Assembly: GCF_024713975.1 (NCBI RefSeq)
Contig: NC_091113.1
Span: 7,018,501-7,082,500, forward strand
Direction: 5' to 3'
Length of the DNA stretch: 64,000 nucleotides
Source of the DNA: Paralichthys olivaceus
Lineage: Eukaryota; Chordata; Actinopteri; Pleuronectiformes; Paralichthyidae
A program made the position numbers and the translations under genes. Below, one piece after another: positions 51,421 to 64,000 of the stretch (within the stretch, counting starts at the first letter, position 1; each line of letters begins with the position of its first letter). The notes under the pieces are model-generated. The model saw only the letters and a list, made by a program, of their open reading frames with translations. It was not told where the DNA came from and did no database searches.

Positions 51421-53789
51421 AAAGTCAAGTGAAAACAACATTGCTGCTAAATCATAAATACAAATCTTCATTAATCACTTTATTAGTTGTTGTGGTGCAA
51501 ATTTATCAACCACCATTTTGGTAATAGATTATTTTTCCAAAAATTAGCTGGGTCTAGCCTGTCCATTGTAAGAATGTGTTACTCTATTGTGCAAAATTTA
51601 TTTTTTATTATTATCATTTGTTATTATCAGATGTTTCAAAGACTTAAGACTTAAATTTAAATTCATTATAAATGGTTGGTTCACACAATTTTAAATGGAA
51701 CTTTTCTCACTCACCTCTAATTGTATGAAGCCCTGCGGATAGTTTTGGTTTTATTTGTCCAGGGTGATGTGAGGTAACATGGCATGTCATTAGCACAATG
51801 ACAAAAACATGTCATTAGCATAAATGATATCACGCACGCTTGTTTGTGCAGATGTGTTTATAGTGTAGCAGGAACGACAGGACAACAGTGAACACAGCCT
51901 ACAGCTAATTAGAACACACAAAATAGACATACATAAATACAGAAGATGAGCTAAAAGAACATTTACAATAAGTCAGGAGGTTATAATATTACAAGTAATA
52001 ATGATCAACAAACAATATGCTTAAAAGCACTGGGTTGTATATGAGTCAATAGGTTTAGACATTTGAATAGAATTTTGCTTATGGCTCCCATCTTTGAAAG
52101 AAAAGCACAAATACACACAGACATTTCACATGAACTCATGTTTACAGAGCTATTACATATATAGAAATTGACGTTATAAAGAGTGTTTTTCCTTTCGGCC
52201 AGGCTAATTTATAATTTTCATACGCAAACAGCCAACTACATCTTTGCACATCATCCATATTCACTAAATCAATATATTTTTTGTATTTTTGTAAACGGGT
52301 CCGTGATAATGCAGACATTGATATAAACAAGATGTTTTTTTGATTACCATGTGAGGACTACGAAATATTCCCCAGAAACTATTTTTAATGTTTTGGAGTG
52401 GCAGCGGAAAAAATTGAAGAGACAAACAGCTCAAAACAAAAAGCAAATAAAACCACAGCTATCTGCATGGCTACACATGAAAATAGAGCTGACAGATTAA
52501 TAGATAAAGGAAATAATCAGCTCATGTTAGCTGCACTGAAGCCTGTAAAAACAAAGGATCGCCTGTGTTCAGTGGAAGAAAATTAAAAGGTTAATATGAC
52601 CTCATAATAATATCACACTGCTTTCAAAAACACACGTGTCAGGCTACTGAACTCGTGTCACCGAGCACCTTTCCCCTTCTCTTATGAGCTCAATGTGGTC
52701 TCAGTTTCAACAGTTAATTCAAAAGTGAACATCCACTAACTCACCCCCACCAGTGGACAAACAAAGGGGTCCTCTTCACTAATGGTCCCTGAGGCTTCAC
52801 CACTATCTATTGATCTGCTGTCACCCAATTTCTCCATGACTTATGCCCTGCTTAATTCCTATTACTGTGCACACTGAGGCCTTATCAGGGAGAACAATAG
52901 GCTTGTTGTGACTGAGGGCAAAAATACGAGCAGACCTGTGACAGTGTGAGCGCAAACTCATGACTTCAGCTCCTGGAGCCCTCTCGGTGACCTCCACGCT
53001 CATGTGGGCCTGCTTCAAGCCCTGCGCCGGAATACTAAACTTAGTCCGGACCGTTTGCAGATGAATCAGAAAATTGGATCTCGCTCGTTTCAAAAAAACG
53101 AGCCCTGAAAAAACAAGAGGGCCGGCTCCATAGCCATAAAACTGTCGCCGTGATATGTCTCCGGCAATGATGATTCTCAGTTTCTGCATGCCCGCTCTCC
53201 GGCTCCTCTTCCGCCCGCAAGCTGCTATCTCTTCCTTTCAATTATATGTTTCCCTGCTCTTTTAGACAAAGAGTAATAAAGCTATAAATTGTGTATGCAG
53301 CAGAAGGTATGGGCGTTCTGTCTCTGAACTGCTGTTGAAACTACCATAAACCACCCACAAAGTCAAAGATAAGGATTTACAGTTATTTAACATCATCCGT
53401 GTCCCCTAAATCACACTGATAAGAGAATTAAGTGATGGCTATAGGTTCTTTGTCCTCTAGCTATTGATTTTTTTTTAACAGCGAGGGCCAGTGCAATGTT
53501 TTTATTGAGCGTCCTATTTGCTTGAAGCTTAGCAGTGAAAATGGAGCTATTTGGATTGTTTTTATTGAACTCCCGAATCTGCACTGTGAATTAATTTATC
53601 TGATACTGAACCTTCTTTATGTTTCATTTCTATTCACTGTGGAAACGAACATAGTGTCAGAAAACATGGTCGAGACGTTACTAATAGAAAGCTTCAGTAT
53701 TGGGGTCAGAATTCTTCTCCAAGCAGAAATTAGCTGCCTCCTTGAAGACCAATGAAGCAATTTATATATTTAAGTTACGTATATAGTTA

Positions 53790-54260
53790 AAGACAAGTCG
53801 GTCTTTATACCAATTGTTTTTTGGTATGGCGCAATTATGCCCCTGCGGCACAAAGTGCTGAAATTAACCACTCTAAATAGGAATGATTGTTCCTTTTTGG
53901 CCTCTCTAGACAAAACACATGACTTGATTTTCAGAAAGACATTCCTCCATAATAGTAATTGATATTAATTTCAAAAGCAGCGAATACTCTGCTTGTTAAA
54001 GCGGCCATTGTTTCACCAACCCCCGGAGAAAATTTCCCTCTTAGCGCAGACTGTCCCAGTTTGAACAAAGACGTGTTAAGCTTAGTGGAAGTTAGTCACT
54101 TGTTTCAGCATGAAAACACTTATGTCAGTGCCTCGGAGTCGTTGAAGCTGCAGCCGTTCACATTTAATGATTCAGTTGCTGTTTAGCTCCAAGTTCACGA
54201 CCCCGGAGCTATGATAAATGTCAAGCGCGACAATATCCCGCTAACTAGACACTTCACTGC
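53790..54260. promoter_or_regulatory. Candidate conserved non-coding element (desert 3)
   Basis: Features GGCGCAATTATGCCCC, AAATTAACCACTC, ATAGTAATTGATATTAATTTC, a SOX-like TTTGAACAAAGACG and a CpG-containing stretch near 54140-54240. Assigned on composition only. Confidence 0.25.
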
Positions 54261-54689
54261 CAACCAATCATCTTGCTATTGACTGGGAAAGCATAAGGCG
54301 CGGTAATGTGACTCTACATGCTGCGTTACAGTATCTGTGAAAGCATGTGGGCCACGGATTCAGTCTGTGTCTGCTGACTGTCAGCTTCCACTCCTGATCA
54401 CACACCAGGCAGTTGGAGCAGTTCTCTGATAAAGTGTCAGTACTTTCATTAATCATGGAAATGTCAGGGTTGTTATATAAGAACAAGTATTTATGTGGTT
54501 GAAGCTTACGTGTAAAAAAGTAGTTCCTAATAACCTGCATGATCTTATGGAAATATGCCTTTGACACCACACATTGTGGTATTATTATATTTTTAATTAT
54601 CAAGTTAGTTAGTAAGTTGATAATTCCCATTCACATCTACATTTCTATCATATTTATAGTTAGATATATTTAGTCATAAAAGTTATTTC

Positions 54690-55135
54690 ATTTTGGAAAT
54701 ATGAATCATGCAAATAAATTTGTGTCACCACCTTTCCCTCCTTTATTATGTCCACAATGTTTCCTCAGTTCAGACAGCTAATTATGTTAATTATGGAAAC
54801 ATAGAAACATTAAAATAGCCATTATGCGTCAGTGCCCAATCAACAAGTTGTCTATAATAACGGAGTGTAAAGCTTGATGAATGATAGGGGTGTACTTCCT
54901 GTGAAACCAGGAATCAAGTCTGACCCACCCAGCTCCATGATGGGAGGTATTTATGATGGTTTAAAGCTGCCGGCTGGGACGGCTTCGCTCCGTCATGCAG
55001 CTACCATATATCAATCCCAGAGGGGGCTGCAGGGCTGTGCCTCTATGTATAGCCCAGCTGGGTTTTATTTTGGCAGGGGGTCATTCCATTTTGCACACAG
55101 ACCTCCCAGTTGGTCAGTCTTAGTATAATATCTAC
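54690..55135. promoter_or_regulatory. Candidate conserved non-coding element (desert 4)
   Basis: Paired homeodomain sites GCTAATTATGTTAATTATGG near 54777-54797, AGCCATTATGCGTCAG, and a CArG-like ACCATATATCAATCC and CTATGTATAG around 55003-55050. Assigned on composition only. Confidence 0.25.
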
Positions 55136-56950
55136 TGAAGAGGCGTTTAGCAGGTGGTAAGAAGGCAACAACAGTGGCAGAAATATATGTTCTGTCGTAA
55201 AATTATGTGTCTTCTAATCTGTGATTACATAGAAACAAATTAGACAAAACTCAAGCTATAGTAAGATTTATTTAGATCAATGTAAGAACATATTGTACTA
55301 ATCATTAATATACTCAAGTGCAATAAGTGGTATAGATAATCGAAAGGTTTGTTGGGTGTCAATGATACATACAATGCATTTTGATGAATAAAAGTGAATG
55401 TAAATACAACTTTGTTTGTTGACAGGAAAACTCTGCTGGGTACCTCATTGCCACAGGGTTGTTGTCGACAGCTAATTGTACAATGTGTACAACCAAACTT
55501 ATGGTTTTCACTAAAATACATTCTTTTTTCAGGCTGGAGAAAATTGACTCTTGTCTCATTCACTATTTTGAAGTGATTTGTGTGGAGAGTATAGGAGCTG
55601 GAGTCTTTCAGCAGATCTGAAGACATAAACATGTTTTCGTCAGAGCTGAAATGAGCCTTTGTATAGAAGTTTGTACACTGACATTGTCACTGACAGTTTA
55701 CGTTATTGTCATGTAAACAAACCAAGCATTTCCTATAGATTTTTCATCTTTTCATCATGATGCTGCAAATCGCTGTACTGCTTGGACAATGTTAAGACAG
55801 AAATGCTATACAAATAAATGTATTACTTAAACATACATTGAAAGGTAAATCAGTTACAGCCCTATAAGTTATGATGATCAATGGAGGGGGGGGTCCTCCT
55901 TTTGTGCTCTGCCTCATTAGTAAACTGTGGGAACAAAAGACACAGAGCACAGGAGTCTTAAATCCACATAAATACAGCTGAGCGGGAATTATGCTCAAAT
56001 GTAAAACTCCCAAATAAACGGAATTGGAAAACTCTCGGGGGCGTCTTCTAAACTTTGCTGCGGTCATCAATCAAGAATATTGCCACGCGAGTTCATGCAG
56101 GACTCGGACAAACTGCTTCTTTAAGCATTTCTCCGGGAGGCATAAAAATATATTTACGGTCACCACAGGCAGGTGTAAAGGAAGATTGGCAAACATGAAA
56201 ATAAAGTCGTCTCCCGGGTGCCATCGAGCTGTGCCGGGCTGCGTTAAATCATAGATGGAAAGAACAACAGTCTGGTGGGACAACAGTCCAGTCTGACAAA
56301 GCACTGCCTTGGGCCTGTGTTTTACATCGTCTCCAAAGCCCATTATTGGAGTCAATGTTTCGTCCTCATACCTGTTTTCAGCGCCGTAATGAACTTCATA
56401 TGTCTTATTCGGCACAGTTTCATGTAAACTACATTTATAGTGTATATTACCCACTGCCAAGATTTAAGGCTGCAGAGGATCCTGTTTCTGCACTTAGCTG
56501 ATGTGGGATTGATTTCCTTTACAAATATATGAATCACCGGGGTCATTACTGAGCCAGACTCTTTCATTAAATTGAGCTATATCTCCTGCTTCCAGGGCAT
56601 TCAGAGAGCTCAGCACCAGGAATACACTGTGCACCCATTGGCTGATGCAGAACATTGACCCTCTGAAGAGACAGTGGGTGACAATGCTCTATTGGAGCCT
56701 TTTAATAATTCAGATGTATGTGGAGGGATTGTAAATACACTTACAAGTGGATCAGGTTGATAAATAGAGAAGCAAGAAAAATCTGAGCAGTTATTTGAAT
56801 GAGTAATCTGAAGAGTGGTAGAAAATTATAAATATAACGATACACCAGTGTACTTGTATACGTGTCAGCTTACCTTAATGCTTTCCAAAACCTTTTTAAT
56901 TGGGAGGCTTCTAACGGATCACTGCATTTCGCTCCCACTAGAATATTCCT

Positions 56951-56973
56951 CACACACACACACACACACACAC
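56951..56973. repeat. Short (CA)n microsatellite
   Basis: About 11 CA units with a CT interruption at the end. Confidence 0.9.
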
Positions 56974-57019
56974 TCACACTCGCAGGCAGTATTGACTTTT
57001 CAAATAAAAAGACATTAAT

Positions 57020-57540
57020 GTAGATAACGGCCATTTTGAATCCTCATTAGTCACCGGTAATCTAGAAACATGGGCGATATATTAAGAGTGGTGTTCGCGG
57101 CTAGTCATTAAAGGAGAAATAAAAGACAAAATAAATCCAATCTTGGAATGCCTGTGATTAATCATGTTGGCCACCGCTGGCTGGCTGGCTGCTTAACAGT
57201 TTTATTGACTCATTTATGCTGGTTTCCCTGATAATCCATTTATTCTGAATAATGCCTCCCTTCATGCTCGAAGTGCTGTGTTCAGGTGATACCACTAAAA
57301 ACTGTATTTTTTTTTTTAGTCCCTTCCCCCTTGACAAACATATATTACAACGATTACGTGGAATGGCTGACAGAAGAAAGGCCACAATTCAACATTATTC
57401 AAGTAAGCTTTTAATGAAAGTGTTAATTAAGTATATTTTCAGTTGTTCCTTAAGGGCATCACAAACTGAGATATTATCATGAATAATTTACTGCAGAGGA
57501 TCTAATTAGAACTATTTTAATGTCATTTTTTGCAGCAGAG
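57020..57540. promoter_or_regulatory. Candidate conserved non-coding element (desert 5)
   Basis: Contains GGCCATTTTGAATCCTCATT, CTAGTCATTAAAGG, a TAATC-core TGTGATTAATCATG, a TTAATTAAGTA stretch, TCTAATTAGAACTA and GATAATCCATTTATTC, with little repeat character. Assigned on composition only. Confidence 0.25.
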
Positions 57541-58003
57541 AATTACTAAACAAGAGCAACAACATATGCACAAAGGTTGACCAGTGTCCCTGAAGTAGCA
57601 CAGAAGGCCGTGCATAGCATCATGGGGAGTGAGACAGTGGAGCGATAAGCAATGATTAAGATGTTCCTGTGAATAACATAAGGGAGGATCACACACAGCG
57701 GCTGGGGAGAGTAATTCCTCTGTCCAGACTGTTTAAGCAGCTCAGACAGCTGTGCATCTGCACCTCTGGCAGCTGAAGTGATTCATGAGATACAAACAGG
57801 AAAGCCAAAGTCCAGACTCACCATGACCCCATCCGACCTTGCACCACCGTCCTAAACTTCAGTCAGAGGCTCCTCCTCATCGTCCAGATGTGTGGGAAGT
57901 AGTTTAGACGGATTTAAGAGGCACTTCCGTCATCACACCTGACCGAAGAGTGACGGTCAATACTCGCTAAATAAATTTCAGCAAGAGAAGAAATATGTAA
58001 ATG

Positions 58004-58056
58004 TTTTTTATGTATCTATTTGTACACAGATGTACATATGTAAGATACATAAAAAA
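58004..58056. repeat. Inverted repeat / hairpin in the gene desert
   Basis: A 14-base arm (58004-58017) pairs perfectly with 58043-58056. Inside it TGTACA at 58021-58026 pairs with TGTACA at 58031-58036 around a 4-base loop. The total is about 20 bp of stem with one asymmetric internal loop. Confidence 0.85.
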
Positions 58057-61000
58057 TACGTGGCAGACGACCTGAACGATCTCATAATTTTGAATCCTCA
58101 AAATAAAATTCTGGGTCAGCGCTGAAGACTAATCACTTGTTCCAACATTCGTCAGACTTCCTCTTCCCTACTTCTTGAGATATCCTGTGAAACAAACAAA
58201 AAACAAGGCCATAAAAATCAAATTAAAGTCCTGCAGCAGAGGTCAAGAATGAGAATCACGAGGATTATGCCTTTAAGCATTTCTAGATGAAAAAAAAATC
58301 ACAGCTGCTACTTTTCAAGCCAGTCGCGAGTGGTCTGTTTCCGTTGAACATTAGCAGATATTTGCTTGTGTGTGTGAGTGTATACCGTAATGAGGATTTT
58401 GAGCGTTCTCAGCAGTGTCTCAGGAGACTCTCTTGACTCAAAGCCTGAAGCCTATCAAGTATCCCACACAGCACAAGTCCCAGCACCTGACGACATGGTT
58501 CTGCAGGGAGTTTCTGCTGTCACAATAAATCAGGAGCCGACAGGATACAGTGTAATCACGCCGGTGTCTCGTTTCACTCAGCCCCTGTCAAATACTTCAG
58601 CCAACTCCGAGCTGCACATAGTGGCACACATCGGCACAACTGCACATGTTGCTGTACCCGCAGTGCTTGATGGTTGACTTGAGAGGAATAATCCATCGAA
58701 GATAAGCTGCTGATGGTTTATGTTTGCGTGTCTGTTGCACACAATGATGTACTGTGTTCTTAAACACCCCTCACTTTGATAGCAGATGGAATAAATTGCC
58801 TCTGAGGCAAATAAGCCTAGAAGGTCTGTTTTATATCCTAACATCATACCTCGGAACTGAGGCGTTAAAGATCCTCGAAGATGAAAACAAAGTGCTCCTC
58901 TCTGTAACCGTATGAATCCTATACTTCAAAACCAAAGTAAACTGAGATGTCTGAGCTATCAGAGCAGGGAATCACGCTGCGCTTATATCAGAGCTCCTTT
59001 CCCTCCATAAAGATGAATCATAATGTCTAATTCTCACAAATTACCCAAACATTATGTAGCTCTCTCATTTCCTACACTGTTTAATCTGTGTCTGGAGTAT
59101 TTGCTGTCACTTCATGTTGCAAACACTCCTCTCTCTCTGGCAGCTCATTGTCTTTTGATGGGCCATAAAAGGCCCGGTTTGATGGATGATAACTCGGGGC
59201 ATCTCTCTTTGTTGTGGGATGTGACGACTGAGTGCGTGTGAGATGTGAGGGGAAGACGCAGTGTGAATGGGAGATGTCATCGACGTCTCGCGCTGACACC
59301 GAAGGCCCTCAGCGCGAGCTTTGATCTACGTGAATTATTCCGAAGCAAACACAAATAAAAGATTCCAGTGTGTTAGAGTTGCCTGGGCGGAAGTTGAACT
59401 GTTTTCCATGATAATTTCTAATACAGACCTGCTGATCAGGATTCTGCAAAAAGTTTAGACAAATTTGACAAATTGGAAAAGGTGTTCCCAGGTAGGCGGC
59501 GCACGCTGTGGCTTCTACCTGATGTAAAACATGATCCATCAAGAGAGATGACGGCTTGTGTCATTGAACTCCTGAGCCGGTCAAATAAATACTGAGCGCT
59601 CTGTAGGCCCTGGACTTCCTGCTGACCCTACAACATCTGCTCGGGCACTTAACTGCTTAATGTATTAGCTGTGAGAACAGGGCAGGTGTTTTCAGCTGGA
59701 GCCAGAGAACATGAAAAACAGATTGCGCCTCTGGTCCGTGCAGTTGAATCAAAATGAGCCAGTCTCCCCTCAGCTTTTCTCATAGAGTGGAAACACAAAT
59801 ATTGTTTCGGCGTGAATGGCAGCTGGGAATATTTCATCAGCCTAAAAACGAAAAATATAATTGACAACAGCTTGCATAAGGGATCTATAATGAGATAAGG
59901 ACTAATATGGCTATATATAAATCACCCTTATTAAAAGCAAAGGCTTACGCTGCAGTATAAACAGCTTTACAACATATTGCAGCCATGGTGCAGATCTGCA
60001 CGTCCACGTGAGACTTTTACTTTTATGCTAACAGCTTAGCGTAATGTGTTTCATGTCCTTTTACATTGGAGATTGCAACAGGAACACTTTAAAGGTCATC
60101 GCATTTAACACACATGCAAAACATTTCCCAGCTGCTAGCTTTAACCATTAGGAGTTAAAGGAATTAAATATATTTGGGAGTTAGGTCACTGGGAGAATCC
60201 CCCAGGAGGCGATGGGGGAGGCTGATCGATTACACAACATGTGATAAATACAGCATGTGCTGTTATTTGTGATAAGCTGATTACCTTATACTTAGCTGGT
60301 GCTTAGTTTTGTCCCCGGAGGATTTTTGTCTGTGATCTTTATAGAGTCAGTATAAAAGTTTTATTATACAGTAAAGTGTTTGTGCAACGCCGGTCACATT
60401 GCATCATTGTTTTTTCAAGGGATGTTTCAGAGCCACGTTGCTGGTTTGGCTGCAGCAGTTTGTCCCACAGAAACAGGGTTAAATCGGAGTCAGATTAAAT
60501 GGTTTATATGTATTAACCGACTTTAAAATACTGATAAAATGTGTTTGTGATTTGGAATATTTGAACGTTTTGAGGATTTATCCCCTCATTATAATGCACA
60601 TTGCATTATAGTTTTATTTAGAGTATGCTTTTCATAGGCTTTGACTGATCCTGCTGCTGTAAATACTCACTCATGCACTAAATCCTCAGCTAAAAACAGT
60701 CCCAACTCTCCATTGAGTAGCATTGGTAAAGACTATATATACTTCTGCTCCTTTAAGAAATAAATTAGCCCTTAAGAAATGAGAATATATGTTCTTGGCC
60801 AATTTGTAAAGGTTTATGTCTTCATTAGGCACCAAGGGACCTGGGGCTAAAACTTGAGTCTGAGAAACCGACTGAATAATTGTTGGTTTTAGTCTCTTTA
60901 TGTTAACACAGTTTTATCCTTCACAAAGGTGGTTATGTTTTCATTGCTGTCTGTTCGTGTGTTCATTATCAGGATTATGCAAAAAAAATAAAAAATTAGA

Positions 61001-64000
61001 AACTTTGTGAGATACCTTATCTCTTTTAAACATTTTCCCTACTCATTTACTTCCTCTTAACTACTGCACTCACTGGAATAAAAAAATATAGCATGTGGGT
61101 ATATACATTATTTTCTGTGTATGTATATTTTGCAGATCTGGATCCTAATGCAATCATTTTCTCATTAGAAAAAATGAATATATATTTTTACAATTCTCAG
61201 GTGAGGTACTCTGAGTTGTTCTAATTATTTAGAAATTGTGAACATGGCTACAAATGACTGTGCTCACCTGTGTGGGTGCACCACATGTCAGCTCTCCTGT
61301 CAGTTGAAAATGAATTCTGCAGTTCATAACCTTGGGTTAAAGCAACCCAGGATACGTCAAGTTGACCACTGTCATTCATTTCCTTCAATGATATATCTGC
61401 TTATTTATTCTTTCTTCTTTGGACTCTTGTATCTTTTTCTCTCATACAAGCTCATCTTTATGTCGTACACAGCAATCTTCAGCCATCTGGTTTTCATTTC
61501 CTGTGAGGTTCAAGATGGTAGGAGAGTTTTTAAAAAAAGGAGCCTCGTTTGAACCGGGGGCTAATGTAGTCAGGATGGAATCTGTCACTCAGTCTATTGC
61601 ATGTTGATGACTAAGGGCAGTTTCAGCTGTAAGCAGTCCATGATTTATGGACACTGAGTGAACTCTTGTAAGCAAAAGCCAGCGCGGAGTTCAGAGCAGC
61701 AACTGGGCCCTTTTTTTGGCCGCCGCTCGCCTGCATTTTCTTTCCATTCATGCCAAAGTATTTCGCACGGCAATTAGCTCCATCCTCATTTGGGTCTGCA
61801 GTCCCACAGGGTTAGCCAAGTCATTTATCATCCTCGGGGCTTGGAGCTCCTCAGCTCCGTCTCAGGTAGTTTCTGTAAACAGTCGTCGGCCTTGCTCTTT
61901 CCATTTCACCAAATGAAAAGGAGATACAGTAGTTTTGAGGTTCTGCCATCCATCCATCTGTCAGAGGCTTTGCTTTTTTCTCTACAGGTGTGAAGGCAAA
62001 GGGAAATGTCATTTCACATGGCTCATTTGTCAAATGGTAACTACATGGTTAGAGTGAATAGTGTGATGACAACATGGCCCCTTGCTTTTTTCAGAGGGTC
62101 AACTGCTTTGGATTTGGCATGTAGAGTGTGGACAAGATTAAAGACTATTCTGTGCAGGGCTAATGAGGAGTAAGAGGACTGGAGTTGTTATTTTAGAACT
62201 TTATTCATATTTTGCATTTTACTGCCGTTCATAGAGCTTTTTAATAGCACCTTTGACATTTAGAGTAAGTTTACATTCATAGTTGTAAGAAATATAACCT
62301 TGTTAGGCACAGATTAAAGAACTATTCATGTTTTATGCCAATATATACATTGAGTTATATTGAAACCTAAGTGTTGGCTCTGCTACAAGTATTTCTATAG
62401 CTTCCAAATGTCTGTGGGGCGTCATTAAAACACATATCTGAGCAGACAGAGTCGTAAACATATGCGGGGTACATTTTTGCGGTCTTAGCTGAAACATCCA
62501 TAGATGCAGCCAGGAAAATAATTGAACTACAGTATGTGCATTTTTCTATTTTCCCATCTATCCTTGGAGAGTCATTACTGTTCAAAGAGCCTGCCAACTG
62601 ATTCCGAATCCATCATTTGTTGAACCGATATATTGCGGTCTCTGTCGCCAATACGTCTTTATCAATCAGAATTAAGGAATTGGATTAGGCCCTTTGGTTT
62701 TCTCCTCCTTCACGCTGCAGTGCAGGCCCAGGGGTTATGGGGAGTATGAGAGGGGACTAATTGTCAAGGTTATGTCTCAGTGGATGATTGATGTGAGGCC
62801 GGGCTGTTTTTGTCAGCTTGTCAGGTGGCTGGAATGTTTAATGTTCTCATTATTGGTTGCTCTGTTGTGTATATTTCTCTGTCAGCACCGCTGAGCCATC
62901 TGAACTGCCAGAGCACTTCAAAGGCCTGCAGGTCATCCGTCTTCCCCCTGACGCCCTGAATGTTCAGCCTCAGCTGAGTGCTGGTGATTTGTTATGACTT
63001 GAGAGCCAGCTGACAGACAGGTCTCTTATAAAAAAACATGCACCCATTTCCCTTTTGTCGTGCAGTGAAAGCATCGCTGCTCCTGTAATGTGGTGGGGCA
63101 GTTGGGGGGGCAACACAACTGTCACAGCAGGCTGGCACCTGACAGTTGTGTCATCTCACTAATTTGCAGACAGGACGGCTCGAAGTATTTTGTCTTCTCT
63201 TCTTTTTTTGCCTCAATGTGGATTTTGGTCCTGGTGTCACAGACTCTCACAGGTCACCATCTGTTATGAAGCGCCACAGGGAACAAAGCCGAAAAGGGAT
63301 CACTATATTAAGACACATTTTCATATTCATCATTAGTCCAGGGCTCGGTTTATGGTGTGAGATGGCACTGAGCAGAGAGCATCATGGGAAGAATGCCGAT
63401 GGCTGCAAGAGAAGGGAGAGAAGTGAAAGGTGAGATGCTAAAGACAAGAGATGGGGAAGAAAACAGAGTCCAAATCTCGATTCTTTTCCCAGGCCCTTTA
63501 CAAGATTGATTGTTTTCTGCTGATCTAATTTTGGAACGTAGGAAAACAGTCCATTTGTCTCAAAGAAAAATGATGTGCCACATGGTGCAGATGGAATTTT
63601 TTTTTTTGAAAGCCGAAAAAGATTAAAGAGAAACTCTGCTCTTCAGCCTAATCACGAGCTGTAGATTACTCTACTGATTTAACCAGATGGCAGGCTCGAT
63701 TCTGTGGGTCTTCCTGTATATTAATGAACAGCAGTCTGTTATATTTGACTTAGGTAAGTGAAATGTCCATCACCTGTAATGGTCTGCCAGCTGGCATTAT
63801 ACATTTCGCACCACTGTGGGTCGATGTGGCATTTTTCATTTGCAACGATCTTGAAGCAAAATTTTTGTGACCTGCTATTCTCTGTCATTGTCACTGTTCT
63901 GGTAAATATATATTTTTTTTTCACCAGGAAGAAAAAGTCTCCAAGTTGTGTCCTCAGCTAATTTCCTCTCATAGGTCAAGGCAATAATTCTGGCAGTAAA

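Larger units (their letters stand above)
48151..64000. other. Gene desert distal to comtd1; no supported gene
   Basis: Nearly 16 kb without any exon I can support on either strand. Open frames are short (131 aa or less), lack known motifs and have no convincing splice partners. By synteny this would be the start of the desert next to znf503, but znf503 itself is not in view. The tract has few recognisable repeats, one short CA microsatellite and several AT-rich, motif-dense stretches, listed separately as candidate regulatory elements. Confidence 0.6.

Noticed and set aside
58378-58677. 99 aa plus-strand frame in the desert
   Set aside because: No recognisable domain, no splice partner and no promoter; the length is within chance expectation for a 16 kb tract.

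Overview
The window is vertebrate nuclear DNA, almost certainly from a bony (teleost) fish. The genes have many short exons with GT/AG introns. Long CA/GT microsatellites and several interspersed elements typical of fish genomes are present, and nothing is arranged as a bacterial operon. The gene order kat6b - dusp29 - dusp13 cluster - samd8 - vdac2 - comtd1 - long gene-poor tract matches the known vertebrate block (human 10q22: KAT6B, DUSP29/DUPD1, DUSP13, SAMD8, VDAC2, COMTD1, then the ZNF503 desert). No splice site was tested by a program; all exon joins come from reading frame, GT/AG signals and family knowledge.

Layout. (1) 128-12.85 kb, plus strand: the last 11 coding exons of kat6b (MYST acetyltransferase domain, acidic region, long Ser/Met/Gln/His-rich C-terminus) and its 3' UTR. 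(2) 13.4-28.9 kb, minus strand: five tandem three-exon atypical dual-specificity phosphatase genes. In order they are dusp29, an extra dusp13b-like gene, dusp13b, an extra dusp13a-like gene, and dusp13a. All five share intron phases and an intact HCxxGxSRS loop. (3) 29.7-35.3 kb, plus strand: samd8 (SMSr, ER ceramide phosphoethanolamine synthase). (4) 36.4-39.7 kb, plus strand: vdac2, complete at 283 codons. (5) 39.98-43.6 kb and 45.19-47.59 kb, minus strand: two complete tandem copies of comtd1, a membrane-anchored catechol-O-methyltransferase-like enzyme. The duplicated unit begins inside the vdac2 3' UTR, so a mutated piece of that UTR lies between the copies. (6) 48.15-64 kb: no convincing gene. 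This is a gene desert with AT-rich, homeodomain-motif-rich stretches that look like candidate enhancers, inferred from synteny to belong to znf503.

The genes do not form one pathway. kat6b is a chromatin regulator. The dusp genes are phosphatases whose mammalian relatives act mainly in muscle and testis. samd8 and vdac2, adjacent here, are linked in the literature through ceramide: SMSr limits ER ceramide, and VDAC2 binds ceramide on the mitochondrial outer membrane.

I found no new defence system, virus or mobile-element coding region. The points most worth a second look are the comtd1 duplication with its breakpoint and uneven divergence, the five-gene dusp array, a perfect 23-bp-arm hairpin across the dusp13a stop codon, and a CRE-containing insert found in only one comtd1 copy.
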